From NCBI RefSeq assembly GCF_009739905.1, contig NZ_CP034279.1, positions 1,736,001-1,800,000 of the forward strand: 64,000 nucleotides of DNA, written 5' to 3'. Made by a program: the position numbers and the translations under genes. Below the pieces are notes generated by a model, which saw only the letters and a list, made by a program, of their open reading frames with translations, had not been told where the DNA came from and did not search any database. This document shows, in pieces, positions 52,291-64,000 of this stretch (its first letter is position 1; each line of letters begins with the position of its first letter). The DNA comes from Streptomyces ficellus (GTDB lineage: Bacteria > Actinomycetota > Actinomycetes > Streptomycetales > Streptomycetaceae).

Positions 52291-52534
52291 GGCCCGTCCT
52301 CCTCGCCCCGGCAGTTGGCCGGGCGCCGCCCCAGGGGACGACTCCCTTGCGCCGTCCGTCCTTGTGCCGGTCATGGTAGCCGCACCCCGCCTGTCACCAC
52401 ACCCTGTCACCGCGATGTCACTGTGCACGTAGCGGAAACGCGGTGGGAGACCAGAAGGTTCCCCGAATCACGCTTCCTCACACGCTTTCGAGCACAGTCA
52501 GTCAGCAACTTGCCAGCATTCCCGCTGTCTCCGC

Positions 52535-55500
52535 TCACTCTCCGCTCATCCACTGCTCCATTACCGAGAGCAGATGATCCGGATCCACCGGCTTCGTAAC
52601 GTAATCGGAAGCCCCCGACTCGATCGCCTTCTCCCGGTCGCCCTTCATCGCCTTCGCGGTGAGCGCGATGATCGGCAGGCCGGCGAACTGGGGCATCCGG
52701 CGGATCGCCGTCGTCGTCGCGTAACCGTCCATCTCGGGCATCATGATGTCCATCAGCACGACCGTCACATCGTCGTGCTGCTCGAGGACTTCGATCCCCT
52801 CGCGGCCGTTCTCCGCGTAGAGCACCGACAGGCCGTGCTGCTCCAGCACGCTGGTGAGCGCGAAGACGTTGCGGATGTCGTCGTCGACGATCAGCACCTT
52901 CTCGCCGTGGAAATCGAAGCTGCGCCTCGGCTCCCCGGCCTCCTGCCACGCCTCGGCATCGGCCTGGGCGCCCGCCGGAACCTCAGAGGCCCCGGAGCCG
53001 CCCGTGGCCCCGCCGGCACCCGACGCCGGACCCGGCTGACCCGGCCGGCCCGGCTGCGGCTGGCCCTGCTGACCCGGCCGGCCCGGCAGCGCGGTCCGCT
53101 GCTCCGCCGCGCCGAGCGCCGCCCGCCGCCGGTGCCGGAAAAGGGCTCCCGAGCCCGAGCGCCGGTCGGAACGGTCCGCGCCGGTGCCCGCGCCGGGCAG
53201 CCCGTGCACGTCCAGGGCGCCGTCCTCGGGGTGCTGGTGCAGCTCCGGGCCGTGCCCGTGCCCGTACCCCTGCGGGGGCAGCTCGGTGGGGTGCAGCGGC
53301 AGGTACAGGGTGAACGTGGAGCCGCGACCCGGCTCGCTCGCCGCGTGGATCTCACCGCCGAGCAGGCGGGCGATCTCCCGGCTGATCGACAGCCCGAGGC
53401 CCGTACCGCCGTACTTGCGGCTGGTCGTGCCGTCCGCCTGCTTGAACGCCTCGAAGATCACCCGCATCTTGCTCGCCGCGATGCCGATCCCGGTGTCCGT
53501 CACCGAGAAGGCGATCAGGTCACCCTCCGCGTCCCTGAGCGAACCGGCCTCCAGCAGCTGCTCCCGGATCGACTGCGGCACGTCCGCCTTGGCCGGCCGG
53601 ATCACCAGCTCGACCGCCCCGCTGTCGGTGAACTTCACCGCGTTCGACAGCAGGTTCCGCAGCACCTGGAGCAGCCGCTGCTCGTCCGTGTGCAGCGTCG
53701 CGGGCAGCTCCGGCGAGACCCGCACCGAGAAGTCGAGCCCCTTCTCGGCGGTCAGCGGCCGGAAGGTGGCCTCCACGTAGTCGACGAGCTGCACCAGCGC
53801 GATCCGGGTCGGGCTGACGTCCATCTTGCCCGCCTCGACCTTCGACAGGTCCAGGATGTCGTTGATCAGCTGGAGCAGGTCGGAGCCGGCGCCGTGGATC
53901 GTCTCGGCGAACTCGACCTGCTTGGGCGACAGGTTGCCGTCCGCGTTGTCCGCCAGCAGCTTCGCCAGGATGAGCAGCGAGTTCAGCGGCGTACGCAGCT
54001 CGTGCGACATGTTCGCCAGGAACTCCGACTTGTAGCGCATGGACACCGCGAGCTGCTCGGCCCGCTCCTCCAGCACCTGCCGGGCCTCCTCGATCTCGGT
54101 GTTCTTCACCTCGATGTCGCGGTTCTGCTGCGCCAGCAGCTCGGCCTTCTCCTCCAGCTCGGCGTTGGAGTCCTGGAGCGCCTTCTGCCGGCTCTCCAGC
54201 TCGGCCGACCGCTCCCGCAGCTGCTCCGTCAGCTCCTGCGACTGCTTCAGCAGCACCTCGGTCTTGGTGTTGACGCTGATGGTGTTGACGCTCGTCGCGA
54301 TCATCTCGGCGATCTGGTTGAGGAAGTCGCGCTGGATCTGCGTGAAGGGCTGGAACGACGCCAGCTCGATCACACCGAGGACCTTGCCCTCGAAGAGCAC
54401 CGGCAGCACGACCACATGGGCCGGGGCCGCCTCGCCGAGCCCCGACGAGATCCTCAGGTACCCCGGCGGCACATTGACCTGGATGGTCCGCTTCTCCTCG
54501 GCCGCCGTGCCGATCAGCGTCTCGCCCGGCCGGAAGGACGTCGGCATCGACCCGGCCGAGTAGCCGTAGCTGCCGCGCATGCACAGCTCGTACGAGCCGT
54601 CCTCGTCCGCCCCGATCTCGTTGCCGCCGCCGGTCGGCATCGCCAGGAAGAACGCGCCGTGCTGCGCCGAGACGACCGGGGTGAGCTCGCTCATGATCAG
54701 CGAGGCCACGTCGTCGAGGTCGCGCCGGCCCTGCATGAGACCGGAGATACGGGCCAGGTTGCCCTTCAGCCAGTCCTGCTCCTCGTTGGCGAGGGTGGTG
54801 TCGCGCAGGTTCGCGATCATCGTGTTGATGTTGTCCTGGAGGACCTGGATCTCGCCCGCCGCGTCGACGTCGATCTTGAGGTTCAGGTCGCCGCGCGTCA
54901 CCGCCGTGGCGACGGCCGCGATCGCCCTCACCTGCCGGGTCAGGTTCCCGGCCATCTCGTTCACCGACTCGGTCAGGTCGCGCCAGGTGCCGTCGACGTC
55001 CCGCACGCGCGCCTGGCCGCCGAGGATGCCCTCGGTGCCCACCTCACGGGCGACGCGGGTGACCTCCTCGGCGAACGACGAGAGCTGGTCGACCATCGTG
55101 TTGATGGTGTTCTTCAGCTCCTGGATCTCGCCCCGGGCATCGATGTCGATCTTCTTGGTGAGGTCGCCCTTGGCGATGGCGGTGGTGACGGTGGCGATCT
55201 GGCGCACCTGGCCCGTCAGGTTGGACGCCATCGAGTTCACCGACTCGGTCAGGTCCTTCCAGGTCCCCGAGACGCCGGGCACCCGGGCCTGACCGCCCAG
55301 CTCACCCTCCGTACCCACCTCGCGCGCCACCCGCGTCACCTCGTCGGCGAACGAGGACAGCGTCGTCACCATCGTGTTCACGGTGTCGGCCAGCTCGGCG
55401 ACCTCGCCGCGCGCCTCGACCGTCACCTTCTTCGTCAGGTCGCCGTTGGCGACGGCCGACGACACCCGCGAGATGTTCCGCACCTGCGACGTGAGGTTGT

Positions 55501-58090
55501 TGGCCATCACGTTGACGTTGTCGCTCAGGTCCTTCCAGATGCCGGTCACGCCCCGCACCCGGGCCTGGCCGCCGAGGATGCCCTCGGTGCCCACCTCACG
55601 GGCCACCCGGGTCACCTCGTCGGCGAAGTTCGACAGCTGGTCCACCATCGTGTTGACCGTGGTCACCAGGTCGAGGATCTCGCCGCGCGCGTCGACGGTG
55701 ATCTTCTTCGACAGGTCGCCCTTGGCGACCGCCGTCGTCACCTCGGCGATGTTGCGGACCTGCGAGGTCAGGTTGTTCGCCATCGAGTTGACGGACTGCG
55801 TCAGGTCCTTCCAGGTGCCGGACACGCCCTGCACCTCGGCCTGACCGCCCAGGATGCCCTCGGTCCCCACCTCACGGGCCACCCTCGTGACCTGCTCGGC
55901 GAAGTTCGACAGCTGGTCGACCATCGTGTTGAGGGTGTTCTTCAGCTCCAGGATCTCGCCCCGGGCGTCCACGTCGATCTTCTGCGACAGGTCACCCCGC
56001 GCCACCGCCGTGGCCACCTGCGCGATGTTGCGCACCTGCGCGGTGAGGTTCCCGGCCATGCCGTTCACCGAGTCGGTCAGGTCCCGCCACACACCGGCGA
56101 CGCCCGGCACCTGCGCCTGCCCGCCGAGCCGCCCGTCCGTGCCCACCTCGCGGGCCACCCGGGTCACCTGCTCCGCGAACGCGGACAGCTGGTCCACCAT
56201 CGTGTTGATGGTGTTCTTCAGCTCCAGGATCTCCCCGCGCGCGTCCACGTCGATCTTCTGCGACAGGTCACCCCGCGCCACCGCCGTCGTCACCTGCGCG
56301 ATCTGACGCACCTGCGACGTCAGGTTGCCCGCCATGAAGTTGACGGAGTCGGTGAGCTCCTTCCACGTGCCCGAGACCCCCGGCACCCGCGCCTGGCCGC
56401 CCAGCCGGCCCTCCGTACCCACGTCCCGGGCCATCCGCGTCACCTGGTCCGCGAACGACGACAGCTGCGCCACCATCGTGTTGACGGTGTTCTTCAGCTC
56501 CAGCATCTCGCCCGCGACGTCGACGGTGACCTTCTGCGACAGGTCGCCGTTCGCCACCGCCGTCGTCACCTGCGCGATGTCCCGCACCTGACCGGTGAGA
56601 TTGCGGAACGCCGTGTTCACCGAGTCGGTCAGGTCCTTCCACGTACCCGCCGCACCCGGCACCTCGGCCTGACCACCCAGCCGGCCCTCGACACCAACCT
56701 CCCGTGCCACACGGGTCACTTCGGAACCGAACGCGGAGAGCTGGTCCACCATCGTGTTGACGGTGTTCTTCAACTCCAGCATCTCACCGGCCACATCGAC
56801 GGTGACCTTCTGCGACAGGTCGCCGTTCGCCACCGCCGTCGTCACCTGAGCGATGTCCCGCACCTGCGTCGTCAGGTTCCGGAACACCGTGTTGACCGAG
56901 TCGGTCAGGTCCTTCCACGTACCCGCCGCACCCGGCACCTGCGCCTGACCGCCCAGCAGCCCCTCGGCGCCGACCTCGCTCGCGACCCGCGTCACCTCGT
57001 CGGCGAACGTCCGCAGCGTCTCGGTCATCTGGTTGATCGTGTCGGCGAGCTGCGCCACCTCGCCCCGCGCGCTGACCGTCACCTTCTGCGACAGGTCACC
57101 GTTCGCGACCGCCGTCGTCACCTCCGCGATGCCCCGCACCTGGGAGGTGAGGTTCCCCGCCATCGTGTTGACGGAGTCCGTCAGGTCCTTCCACACCCCG
57201 GCCACACCCGGCACCTCGGCCTGGCCGCCCAGCTCGCCCTCCGTGCCCACCTCACGCGCCACCCGGGTGACCTCGGAGGAGAACGACGACAGCTGGTCCA
57301 CCATCGTGTTCACGGTGTTCTTCAGCTGGAGCATCTCGCCGGCCACGTGCACCGTGACCTTGCGCGACAGATCACCCTTGGCGACCGCCGTCGTGACGAG
57401 AGCGATGTCACGCACCTGGGCGGTCAGCCGGTACGCCATCGTGTTCACGGAATCCGTCAGGTCCTTCCACGAACCCGACATCCCGCGCACCTGCGCCTGG
57501 CCGCCCAGCTTCCCCTCGGTACCGACCTCCAGCGCCACCCGCGTCACCTCGTCGGTGAACGCCGACAACTGGTCGACCAGGTTGTTCACCGTCCGGGCGA
57601 CCTTCAGGAACTCGCCCCGCAGCGGCCGCGCCGCCCCGTCCGTACCCTCCGAACGCAGCTCCATCCGCTGCTCGAGGTCACCCTCGGCGACCGCGGAGAG
57701 CACCCGCCCGACCTCGGACACCGGCCGGGTCATGTCGTCCACCAGCGCGTTCGCGGCCTCGATGGCCTGCGCCCACGCGCCCTCGCTGGCCCCGACCTCC
57801 AGCCGCTCGGACAGCTTGCCCTCGCGCCCGACCATCCGCCGGACCCGGGACAGCTCCCCGGTCAGGTGCAGCTTCCGGTCGGCGACCTCGTTGAAGACGG
57901 CGGAGATCTCCGCCATCACCCCGTCACCGGTCACGGTCAGCCGCTTGCGGAAGTTCCCGTCACGCATCGAGACCAGGGCGGCCAGCAGCCGCTCCAGGGC
58001 GGCGGCGTCCACCTCGACGGTCCCACCGCTCCGGGACCGTCCGCCCTTCGCGCGCGTGCTACCGCCCCGCGCCGTCACGCCAGACTCCAC
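52535..58090 (-). CDS. osaA: Poly-HAMP hybrid histidine kinase OsaA
   Basis: 1851 residues, no membrane segment seen. Residues about 34-1099 are HAMP modules; residues 226-1053 are nine exact-length 92-residue repeats, each a canonical HAMP (GDLSQKVTV...[13 protein letters not shown]) plus a divergent one (LGGQA...LTDSVNTM). Then a GAF domain (about 1103-1265), coiled coil (1276-1350), HisKA with His1363 in [13 protein letters not shown], ATPase domain ([21 protein letters not shown]), a Gln/Pro/Gly linker, and a receiver (1730-1851) with Asp1781. The layout resembles fungal group III osmosensing kinases. GTG at 58090 has GGGAGGG upstream. Divergent from osaC; osaB follows. Confidence 0.92.
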   Translation of the reverse strand: MESGVTARGGSTRAKGGRSRSGGTVEVDAAALERLLAALVSMRDGNFRKRLTVTGDGVMAEISAVFNEVADRKLHLTGELSRVRRMVGREGKLSERLEVGASEGAWAQAIEAANALVDDMTRPVSEVGRVLSAVAEGDLEQRMELRSEGTDGAARPLRGEFLKVARTVNNLVDQLSAFTDEVTRVALEVGTEGKLGGQAQVRGMSGSWKDLTDSVNTMAYRLTAQVRDIALVTTAVAKGDLSRKVTVHVAGEMLQLKNTVNTMVDQLSSFSSEVTRVAREVGTEGELGGQAEVPGVAGVWKDLTDSVNTMAGNLTSQVRGIAEVTTAVANGDLSQKVTVSARGEVAQLADTINQMTETLRTFADEVTRVASEVGAEGLLGGQAQVPGAAGTWKDLTDSVNTVFRNLTTQVRDIAQVTTAVANGDLSQKVTVDVAGEMLELKNTVNTMVDQLSAFGSEVTRVAREVGVEGRLGGQAEVPGAAGTWKDLTDSVNTAFRNLTGQVRDIAQVTTAVANGDLSQKVTVDVAGEMLELKNTVNTMVAQLSSFADQVTRMARDVGTEGRLGGQARVPGVSGTWKELTDSVNFMAGNLTSQVRQIAQVTTAVARGDLSQKIDVDARGEILELKNTINTMVDQLSAFAEQVTRVAREVGTDGRLGGQAQVPGVAGVWRDLTDSVNGMAGNLTAQVRNIAQVATAVARGDLSQKIDVDARGEILELKNTLNTMVDQLSNFAEQVTRVAREVGTEGILGGQAEVQGVSGTWKDLTQSVNSMANNLTSQVRNIAEVTTAVAKGDLSKKITVDARGEILDLVTTVNTMVDQLSNFADEVTRVAREVGTEGILGGQARVRGVTGIWKDLSDNVNVMANNLTSQVRNISRVSSAVANGDLTKKVTVEARGEVAELADTVNTMVTTLSSFADEVTRVAREVGTEGELGGQARVPGVSGTWKDLTESVNSMASNLTGQVRQIATVTTAIAKGDLTKKIDIDARGEIQELKNTINTMVDQLSSFAEEVTRVAREVGTEGILGGQARVRDVDGTWRDLTESVNEMAGNLTRQVRAIAAVATAVTRGDLNLKIDVDAAGEIQVLQDNINTMIANLRDTTLANEEQDWLKGNLARISGLMQGRRDLDDVASLIMSELTPVVSAQHGAFFLAMPTGGGNEIGADEDGSYELCMRGSYGYSAGSMPTSFRPGETLIGTAAEEKRTIQVNVPPGYLRISSGLGEAAPAHVVVLPVLFEGKVLGVIELASFQPFTQIQRDFLNQIAEMIATSVNTISVNTKTEVLLKQSQELTEQLRERSAELESRQKALQDSNAELEEKAELLAQQNRDIEVKNTEIEEARQVLEERAEQLAVSMRYKSEFLANMSHELRTPLNSLLILAKLLADNADGNLSPKQVEFAETIHGAGSDLLQLINDILDLSKVEAGKMDVSPTRIALVQLVDYVEATFRPLTAEKGLDFSVRVSPELPATLHTDEQRLLQVLRNLLSNAVKFTDSGAVELVIRPAKADVPQSIREQLLEAGSLRDAEGDLIAFSVTDTGIGIAASKMRVIFEAFKQADGTTSRKYGGTGLGLSISREIARLLGGEIHAASEPGRGSTFTLYLPLHPTELPPQGYGHGHGPELHQHPEDGALDVHGLPGAGTGADRSDRRSGSGALFRHRRRAALGAAEQRTALPGRPGQQGQPQPGRPGQPGPASGAGGATGGSGASEVPAGAQADAEAWQEAGEPRRSFDFHGEKVLIVDDDIRNVFALTSVLEQHGLSVLYAENGREGIEVLEQHDDVTVVLMDIMMPEMDGYATTTAIRRMPQFAGLPIIALTAKAMKGDREKAIESGASDYVTKPVDPDHLLSVMEQWMSGE
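54932..57415 (-). repeat. Nine tandem 276-bp repeats encoding 92-residue double-HAMP modules
   Basis: The span is exactly 9 x 276 bases. Neighbouring units share long identical stretches; units four and five (about 56035-56586) are closest at their 5' halves. Two more diverged modules precede and a half module follows. Confidence 0.9.
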
Positions 58091-58215
58091 CGTGTCCCTC
58101 CCGAAGGGGTTGACCGTACTGCTCGGGCATTGCCGCTCCCACTGCCGCTCGGAAGCCTTCCCAGTGTTTCACCACGACAGAACCAGGCCATAACAGTTCG
58201 GCAGCTTCGCATAAC

Positions 58216-58240
58216 GTCCCCACGCTCGGGGGACGGAAAC
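58216..58240 (-). promoter_or_regulatory. SigB-like promoter candidate for osaA
   Basis: GTTT (58240-58237), 15-base spacer, GGGGAC (58221-58216) resembles the Streptomyces SigB pattern GNNT-N14-16-GGGTAY with one mismatch. Fits a stress locus but is not strong evidence. Confidence 0.3.
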
Positions 58241-58374
58241 AGCGGTGACCACCATCCGCCCGGACAGCGAAGGTAAGTAACCTGGCATCCGGCTGTCCAA
58301 CCGCCCCGGTCCGCCCGGCAGGGGCGGCGCGACGCTGCACGACCACCGGGCAACGGGGAGGGGCAGGGCCGATC

Positions 58375-61026
58375 ATGGCAGAGCCGGGCGTCGAGACGCG
58401 TACGAGGAGTTCTGTGATCACCGCTCGGGCGGCCGCCACCTTCGAACCCGTGGGACGGTCCGTGGCGACCGCCCGGGCCTTCGTCCGGGACACCCTCCAG
58501 GGCTGGGGGTACACCGACGTCGTCGACGACGCGGTGGTCCTGACCAGCGAACTCGTCACGAACGCCGTCATCCACGCCGGCACCGCCGCCGACGTCCTCT
58601 GCCTGCGCACCGAGAACGGCGTACGCATCGAGGTCGCCGACCTCTACCCGGAGCGCGAGGTCCCCCTCCAGGGCACGGGCCACTCCCTGGGCAGCCCCGA
58701 CCGCGAGAACGGCCGCGGACTCCTCCTCTGCGCCGCCCTGGCCGCCCGCTGGGGCGTCGAGTACTCGCCCACCCGCAAGCAGGTCTGGTTCCAGCTGGAC
58801 CTCCCCGAGCGCCCCGTCGGCACCCGCTCCGCCGGCCCGGCCCTGCCCAACGAGCTCCTGCCCGTCGCCGACGACCGGATCCGCGTCGCCGTCGCCCAGA
58901 TCGACCGCAGCGGCACGATCACCGCCTGGAACGAGGACGCCGAGCGCCTCTTCGGGTACACCGCCGACCAGGTCGTCGGCAAACCCATCGGCGACCTCGC
59001 CGCCTGGCCGCACACCCCGGGGATCGGCACCGGCATCGCCGAGGCCCTGCGCCTCTCCCGCTGGGAGGGCAGCTACGGCATCCGCGGCACCGACGGCCGC
59101 GTCATCCCCGTGTACGCCTCCCACCTGCGCGTCCGCGACACCAACGGCGAGCCCTCCACGGTCTGCCTGCTCGTACGGGACTACGAACGGGCCGTCCTCC
59201 AGTCGCCCCCGCGCACGCCCGTCGACTCCAGCGGCGAGAGCCGCTCCACCGACCCGTTCGAGGTCTTCATCGGCTCCCCCGCCCCCGACGACCTCGACGG
59301 GCTCCTCCAGCGCACCGTCGAACGCGCCCGCGACATGCTCGACGGCGACGCCGCCTTCCTCCTCCTCGCGACCGACGACGAGACCGAACTGGAAGTGCGG
59401 GCCACCACGGGCCTGCCCTCCGCGCGCCAGCGCTTCGCCCGCGTCCCCGTCGAGGCCGCCGGCACCGGCCGCTACTCCAGCGCCCGCATGCCCGCCGTCC
59501 ACGAGGACCTCGCGGCCGTCCCCGGCGCCGTACCCCTCCTCAACGGCACCGGCATGCGCTCGGTCGTCACCGTCCCCCTCAAGGTCGAGGGCCGCCTCAC
59601 CGGCTCCCTCGGCGTCGCCGCCGAAGCCTCCGGGCGGTACGCGAACGAGGAGGCCCTCCGCCTCCAGTTCGCCGCCGACCGCATCGCGCTCGCCGTCGAG
59701 TCCGCCCGCCTCGGCGAGCTGGAACGCCTCCGCCGCGGCTCCCTCAGCTTCCTCGTCGAGGCCTCGGACCTCCTCGCCGGCACCCTGGACCGCGACCAGA
59801 CGCTGGCCCTCATGGCCCAGATGACGGTCCCCACCCTCGCGACCTGGTGCGCCGTCTACACGATCGCCGACCCGACCTCCGACCCGTACCTCTCCTACGT
59901 CCTGCACGAGGACGAGGAGCGCATCGACGGCCTCAAGGCCCTGCTCTCCAAGATCCCCCCGCCGGAGCCGGTGCCCTCCCCCGGGGCCCGCGTCTGGACG
60001 GCCCCCGCCGACGCGGCCCACCAGGCCGCCCTGCGCACCTCCATGCGCGAGCTGGGCCTCGGCTCCTCGCCGCTGTCCTCCGGGATCGGTACGACGCTGG
60101 CCACGGCCTCGGCGGTCGGCGGCGAGACCGTCGTCCTGCCCCTGGTGGCCCGCAACCGCGTCATCGGCATGCTCACCCTGGGCAAGCCGTCCGACGACCA
60201 CTTCCGCCAGGAGATCCTGGAGCTCGCCGAGGACCTCTCCCGCCGGGCCGCCCTCGCCCTGGACAACGCCCGCCTGTACTCGGAGCGCATGGCCATCAGC
60301 CAGTCCCTCCAGCGCAGCCTGCTGCCCCCGGGCCTCCCCCAGGTCCCCGGTGTCGAGGTCGACGTCATCTACCGCGCGGCAGGCGAGGGCAACGAGGTCG
60401 GGGGCGACTTCTACGACCTGTTCCCCATCCACGACAACGCGTACGGCTTCGCCATCGGCGACGTCTGCGGTACGGGTCCGGAGGCGGCGGCCGTCACCGG
60501 CCTCGCCCGCCACGCCCTGCGCCTCCTGGCCCGCGAGGGCTTCGGCGGCCCGGCCGTCCTGGAGCGCCTGAACGCCGCGATCCTCGACGAGGGCGCCCGC
60601 AGCCGCTTCCTCACGCTCCTCTACGGCGAGCTGTGGCCCCAGGAGGACGGCAGCGCCCTCCTCAAGGTCGTCTGCGCCGGTCACCCGCTCCCGCTGCGCC
60701 TCCGCCAGGACGGCTCGGTCGAGCCCGCCGCGGAGCCCCAGCCGCTGCTCGGCGTCATGGAGGACCTGGAGCTGTACGAGCAGACGGTCACCCTCGACCC
60801 GGGCGACGTCCTCCTATGCGTCACGGACGGCGTCACCGAACGCCGTGAGGGCACCCGCATGCTCGGCGACGACGGCCTCACCGAGGTCCTCACCACGTGT
60901 ACGGGCCTGACGGCCGGCGCGGTCACCGCCCGCGTGCTGCGCGCGGTCGAGCGCTTCGCCGCGGAGCCGGCCTCCGACGACATGGCCATCCTCGCGATGC
61001 GCGTCCCGGAGCCCCACCAGGACTGA
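58375..61026 (+). CDS. osaC: Multidomain phosphatase/anti-sigma regulator OsaC
   Basis: 883 residues. Order: RsbW-like ATPase domain (about 25-145; N box SELVTNAVIHAG, G box ENGRGLLLCA), PAS (about 165-270; ITAWNEDAERLFGYTADQVV), two GAF-type domains (about 300-450 and 475-640), and a SpoIIE-type PP2C phosphatase (about 665-880) with metal-binding Asp in GGDFYDLF, GDVCGTG, VTDGVTERR and ASDDMA. The same architecture is known for S. coelicolor OsaC, which turns down SigB after osmotic shock. ATG preceded by GGAGGGG. Divergent from osaA across 284 bases. Confidence 0.92.
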   Translation: MAEPGVETRTRSSVITARAAATFEPVGRSVATARAFVRDTLQGWGYTDVVDDAVVLTSELVTNAVIHAGTAADVLCLRTENGVRIEVADLYPEREVPLQGTGHSLGSPDRENGRGLLLCAALAARWGVEYSPTRKQVWFQLDLPERPVGTRSAGPALPNELLPVADDRIRVAVAQIDRSGTITAWNEDAERLFGYTADQVVGKPIGDLAAWPHTPGIGTGIAEALRLSRWEGSYGIRGTDGRVIPVYASHLRVRDTNGEPSTVCLLVRDYERAVLQSPPRTPVDSSGESRSTDPFEVFIGSPAPDDLDGLLQRTVERARDMLDGDAAFLLLATDDETELEVRATTGLPSARQRFARVPVEAAGTGRYSSARMPAVHEDLAAVPGAVPLLNGTGMRSVVTVPLKVEGRLTGSLGVAAEASGRYANEEALRLQFAADRIALAVESARLGELERLRRGSLSFLVEASDLLAGTLDRDQTLALMAQMTVPTLATWCAVYTIADPTSDPYLSYVLHEDEERIDGLKALLSKIPPPEPVPSPGARVWTAPADAAHQAALRTSMRELGLGSSPLSSGIGTTLATASAVGGETVVLPLVARNRVIGMLTLGKPSDDHFRQEILELAEDLSRRAALALDNARLYSERMAISQSLQRSLLPPGLPQVPGVEVDVIYRAAGEGNEVGGDFYDLFPIHDNAYGFAIGDVCGTGPEAAAVTGLARHALRLLAREGFGGPAVLERLNAAILDEGARSRFLTLLYGELWPQEDGSALLKVVCAGHPLPLRLRQDGSVEPAAEPQPLLGVMEDLELYEQTVTLDPGDVLLCVTDGVTERREGTRMLGDDGLTEVLTTCTGLTAGAVTARVLRAVERFAAEPASDDMAILAMRVPEPHQD

Positions 61027-61052
61027 GGGCGGTTTCCCCGTACGAAAACGAA

Positions 61053-61083
61053 GAAGGCCCCCGCCACTAGGGCGGGGGCCTTC
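61053..61083. terminator. Bidirectional terminator between osaC and tRNA-Thr
   Basis: A perfect 13-base stem (61053-61065 with 61071-61083) and loop ACTAG. Read on the minus strand it is followed by a T-rich stretch (TTCGTTTTCG), serving the tRNA. Confidence 0.88.
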
Positions 61084-61089
61084 TCGTTG

Positions 61090-61165
61090 TGGAGCCCCCA
61101 AACGGAATCGAACCGTTGACCTTCTCCTTACCATGGAGACGCTCTGCCGACTGAGCTATAGGGGC
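61090..61165 (-). tRNA. tRNA-Thr (anticodon GGT)
   Basis: 76 bases. The acceptor stem is GCCCCTA with TGGGGGC (one G-T pair); D arm GCTC-AGTCGGCA-GAGC; anticodon stem TCTCC/GGAGA with loop ATGGTAA, giving GGT; T loop TTCGATT. CCA is encoded at 61092-61090. It lies downstream of the 5S gene but beyond that operon's terminator. Confidence 0.95.
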
Positions 61166-61206
61166 CAGCTTGTCGCTTTCGGGCTTTCCCCTCGGCAACG
61201 AGATAA

Positions 61207-61212
61207 AGCATA
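61207..61212 (-). promoter_or_regulatory. Candidate -10 of the tRNA-Thr promoter
   Basis: TATGCT (61212-61207), start expected near 61200, 35 bases before the mature tRNA. A clear -35 is not visible. Confidence 0.4.
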
Positions 61213-61275
61213 CCCCGAACGAACGGTTTCGCCTAACCGGGCTGACGGCCGCGCCGACACGGCTGTAAAACGCAG

Positions 61276-61307
61276 GAAAGCCCCGCACCAGAAGGTGCGG
61301 GGCTTTC
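61276..61307 (-). terminator. rRNA operon terminator
   Basis: A perfect 14-base stem (61276-61289 with 61294-61307), tetraloop AGAA, followed on the minus strand by CCTGCGTTTTAC. It is 12 bases beyond the 5S 3' end. Confidence 0.88.
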
Positions 61308-61318
61308 CCACAATGATT

Positions 61319-61437
61319 GTTCGGCGGCGTCCTACTCTCCCACAGGGTCCCCCCTGCAGTACCATCGGCGCTGAAAGGCTTAGCTTCCGGGTTCGAAATG
61401 TAACCGGGCGTTTCCCTAACGCTATGACCACCGAAAC
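61319..61437 (-). rRNA. rrf: 5S ribosomal RNA
   Basis: About 119 bases, starting GTTTCGGTGGTCATAGCGT and ending in GGACGCCGCCGAAC on the minus strand; the two ends pair as the 5S terminal stem. Contains the conserved TTTCGAACCCGGAAGCTAAG loop B/C region. End points are estimated to a few bases. Confidence 0.95.
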
Positions 61438-61530
61438 ACTATGAAGATATCCGAACTACAACCAGCCACCCCAAACAAACAGGGGGTGTGGGAGTTCGTT
61501 ACTTCAGAACTAACACAGTGGACGCGAGCA
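61438..61530 (-). other. 23S-5S spacer
   Basis: About 93 bases of lower GC. Part of the 23S terminal processing stem probably lies here; its partner upstream of 23S is outside the window. No tRNA is present in the spacer. Confidence 0.6.

Positions 61531-64000
<2,470 letters not shown>

Noticed and set aside
52574..58276. 1900-residue frame antisense to osaA
   Set aside because: It mirrors the HAMP repeats; product is His/Arg/Val-rich repeats without a family. Shadow of the real kinase gene.

Overview
The window is high-GC actinobacterial DNA, almost certainly from the chromosome of a Streptomyces. The evidence is extreme third-position GC, frequent GTG and TTG starts, and a gene order matching the conserved Streptomyces core segment hflX - rshA - dapF - miaA - miaB - gluABCD - recX/recA - lhr - dps - clgR - cinA - pgsA - rimO - ftsK - osaB/osaA/osaC - rRNA operon. 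Gene names rest on motifs plus this order; no search was run. I see no prophage, insertion sequence, CRISPR array or biosynthetic cluster.

Layout. 149-2784: two tandem lipoprotein trypsin-like proteases. 2914-12555: ribosome rescue and stress functions (HflX, RshA), an M1 peptidase, DapF, MiaA, a small acidic protein and a LigB-fold protein without the expected metal ligands. 12812-20020: MiaB, a TetR regulator divergent from an APC permease, a P450 divergent from a TAXI-type solute-binding protein, and a small secreted protein. 20164-22308: a two-component system. 22583-26173: the glutamate ABC transporter gluABCD. 26369-29138: an FAD monooxygenase, then a cysteine-rich leader peptide, cysteine dioxygenase and rhodanese. 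29686-33254: recX, recA with an SOS-type promoter, an AI-2E-type permease and DUF3046. 33333-36488: a prenyltransferase-fold protein and an araC-azlC-azlD operon. 36602-43339: Lhr helicase with a Nei-type glycosylase, then a short-chain dehydrogenase from a leaderless-type promoter. 43503-47329: Dps, ClgR, CinA, PgsA, RimO. 47492-51460: a RodZ-like protein and FtsK. 51610-61026: the osa osmoadaptation locus, with a giant poly-HAMP hybrid kinase. 61090-64000: tRNA-Thr, 5S rRNA and the 3' part of 23S rRNA, all on the minus strand.

How genes work together. rimO-pgsA-cinA have 4-base ATGA overlaps, as do gluC/gluD, azlC/azlD and the cysteine dioxygenase/rhodanese pair, so these are translationally coupled units. 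Convergent pairs are separated by long perfect hairpins (2817-2867, 11747-11793, 20095-20126, 61053-61083). The least explained items are the Cys-rich leader peptide before the cysteine catabolic pair, the orphan membrane-anchored TAXI protein beside a two-component system, the metal-ligand-less LigB-fold protein, and the 9 x 92-residue HAMP array.
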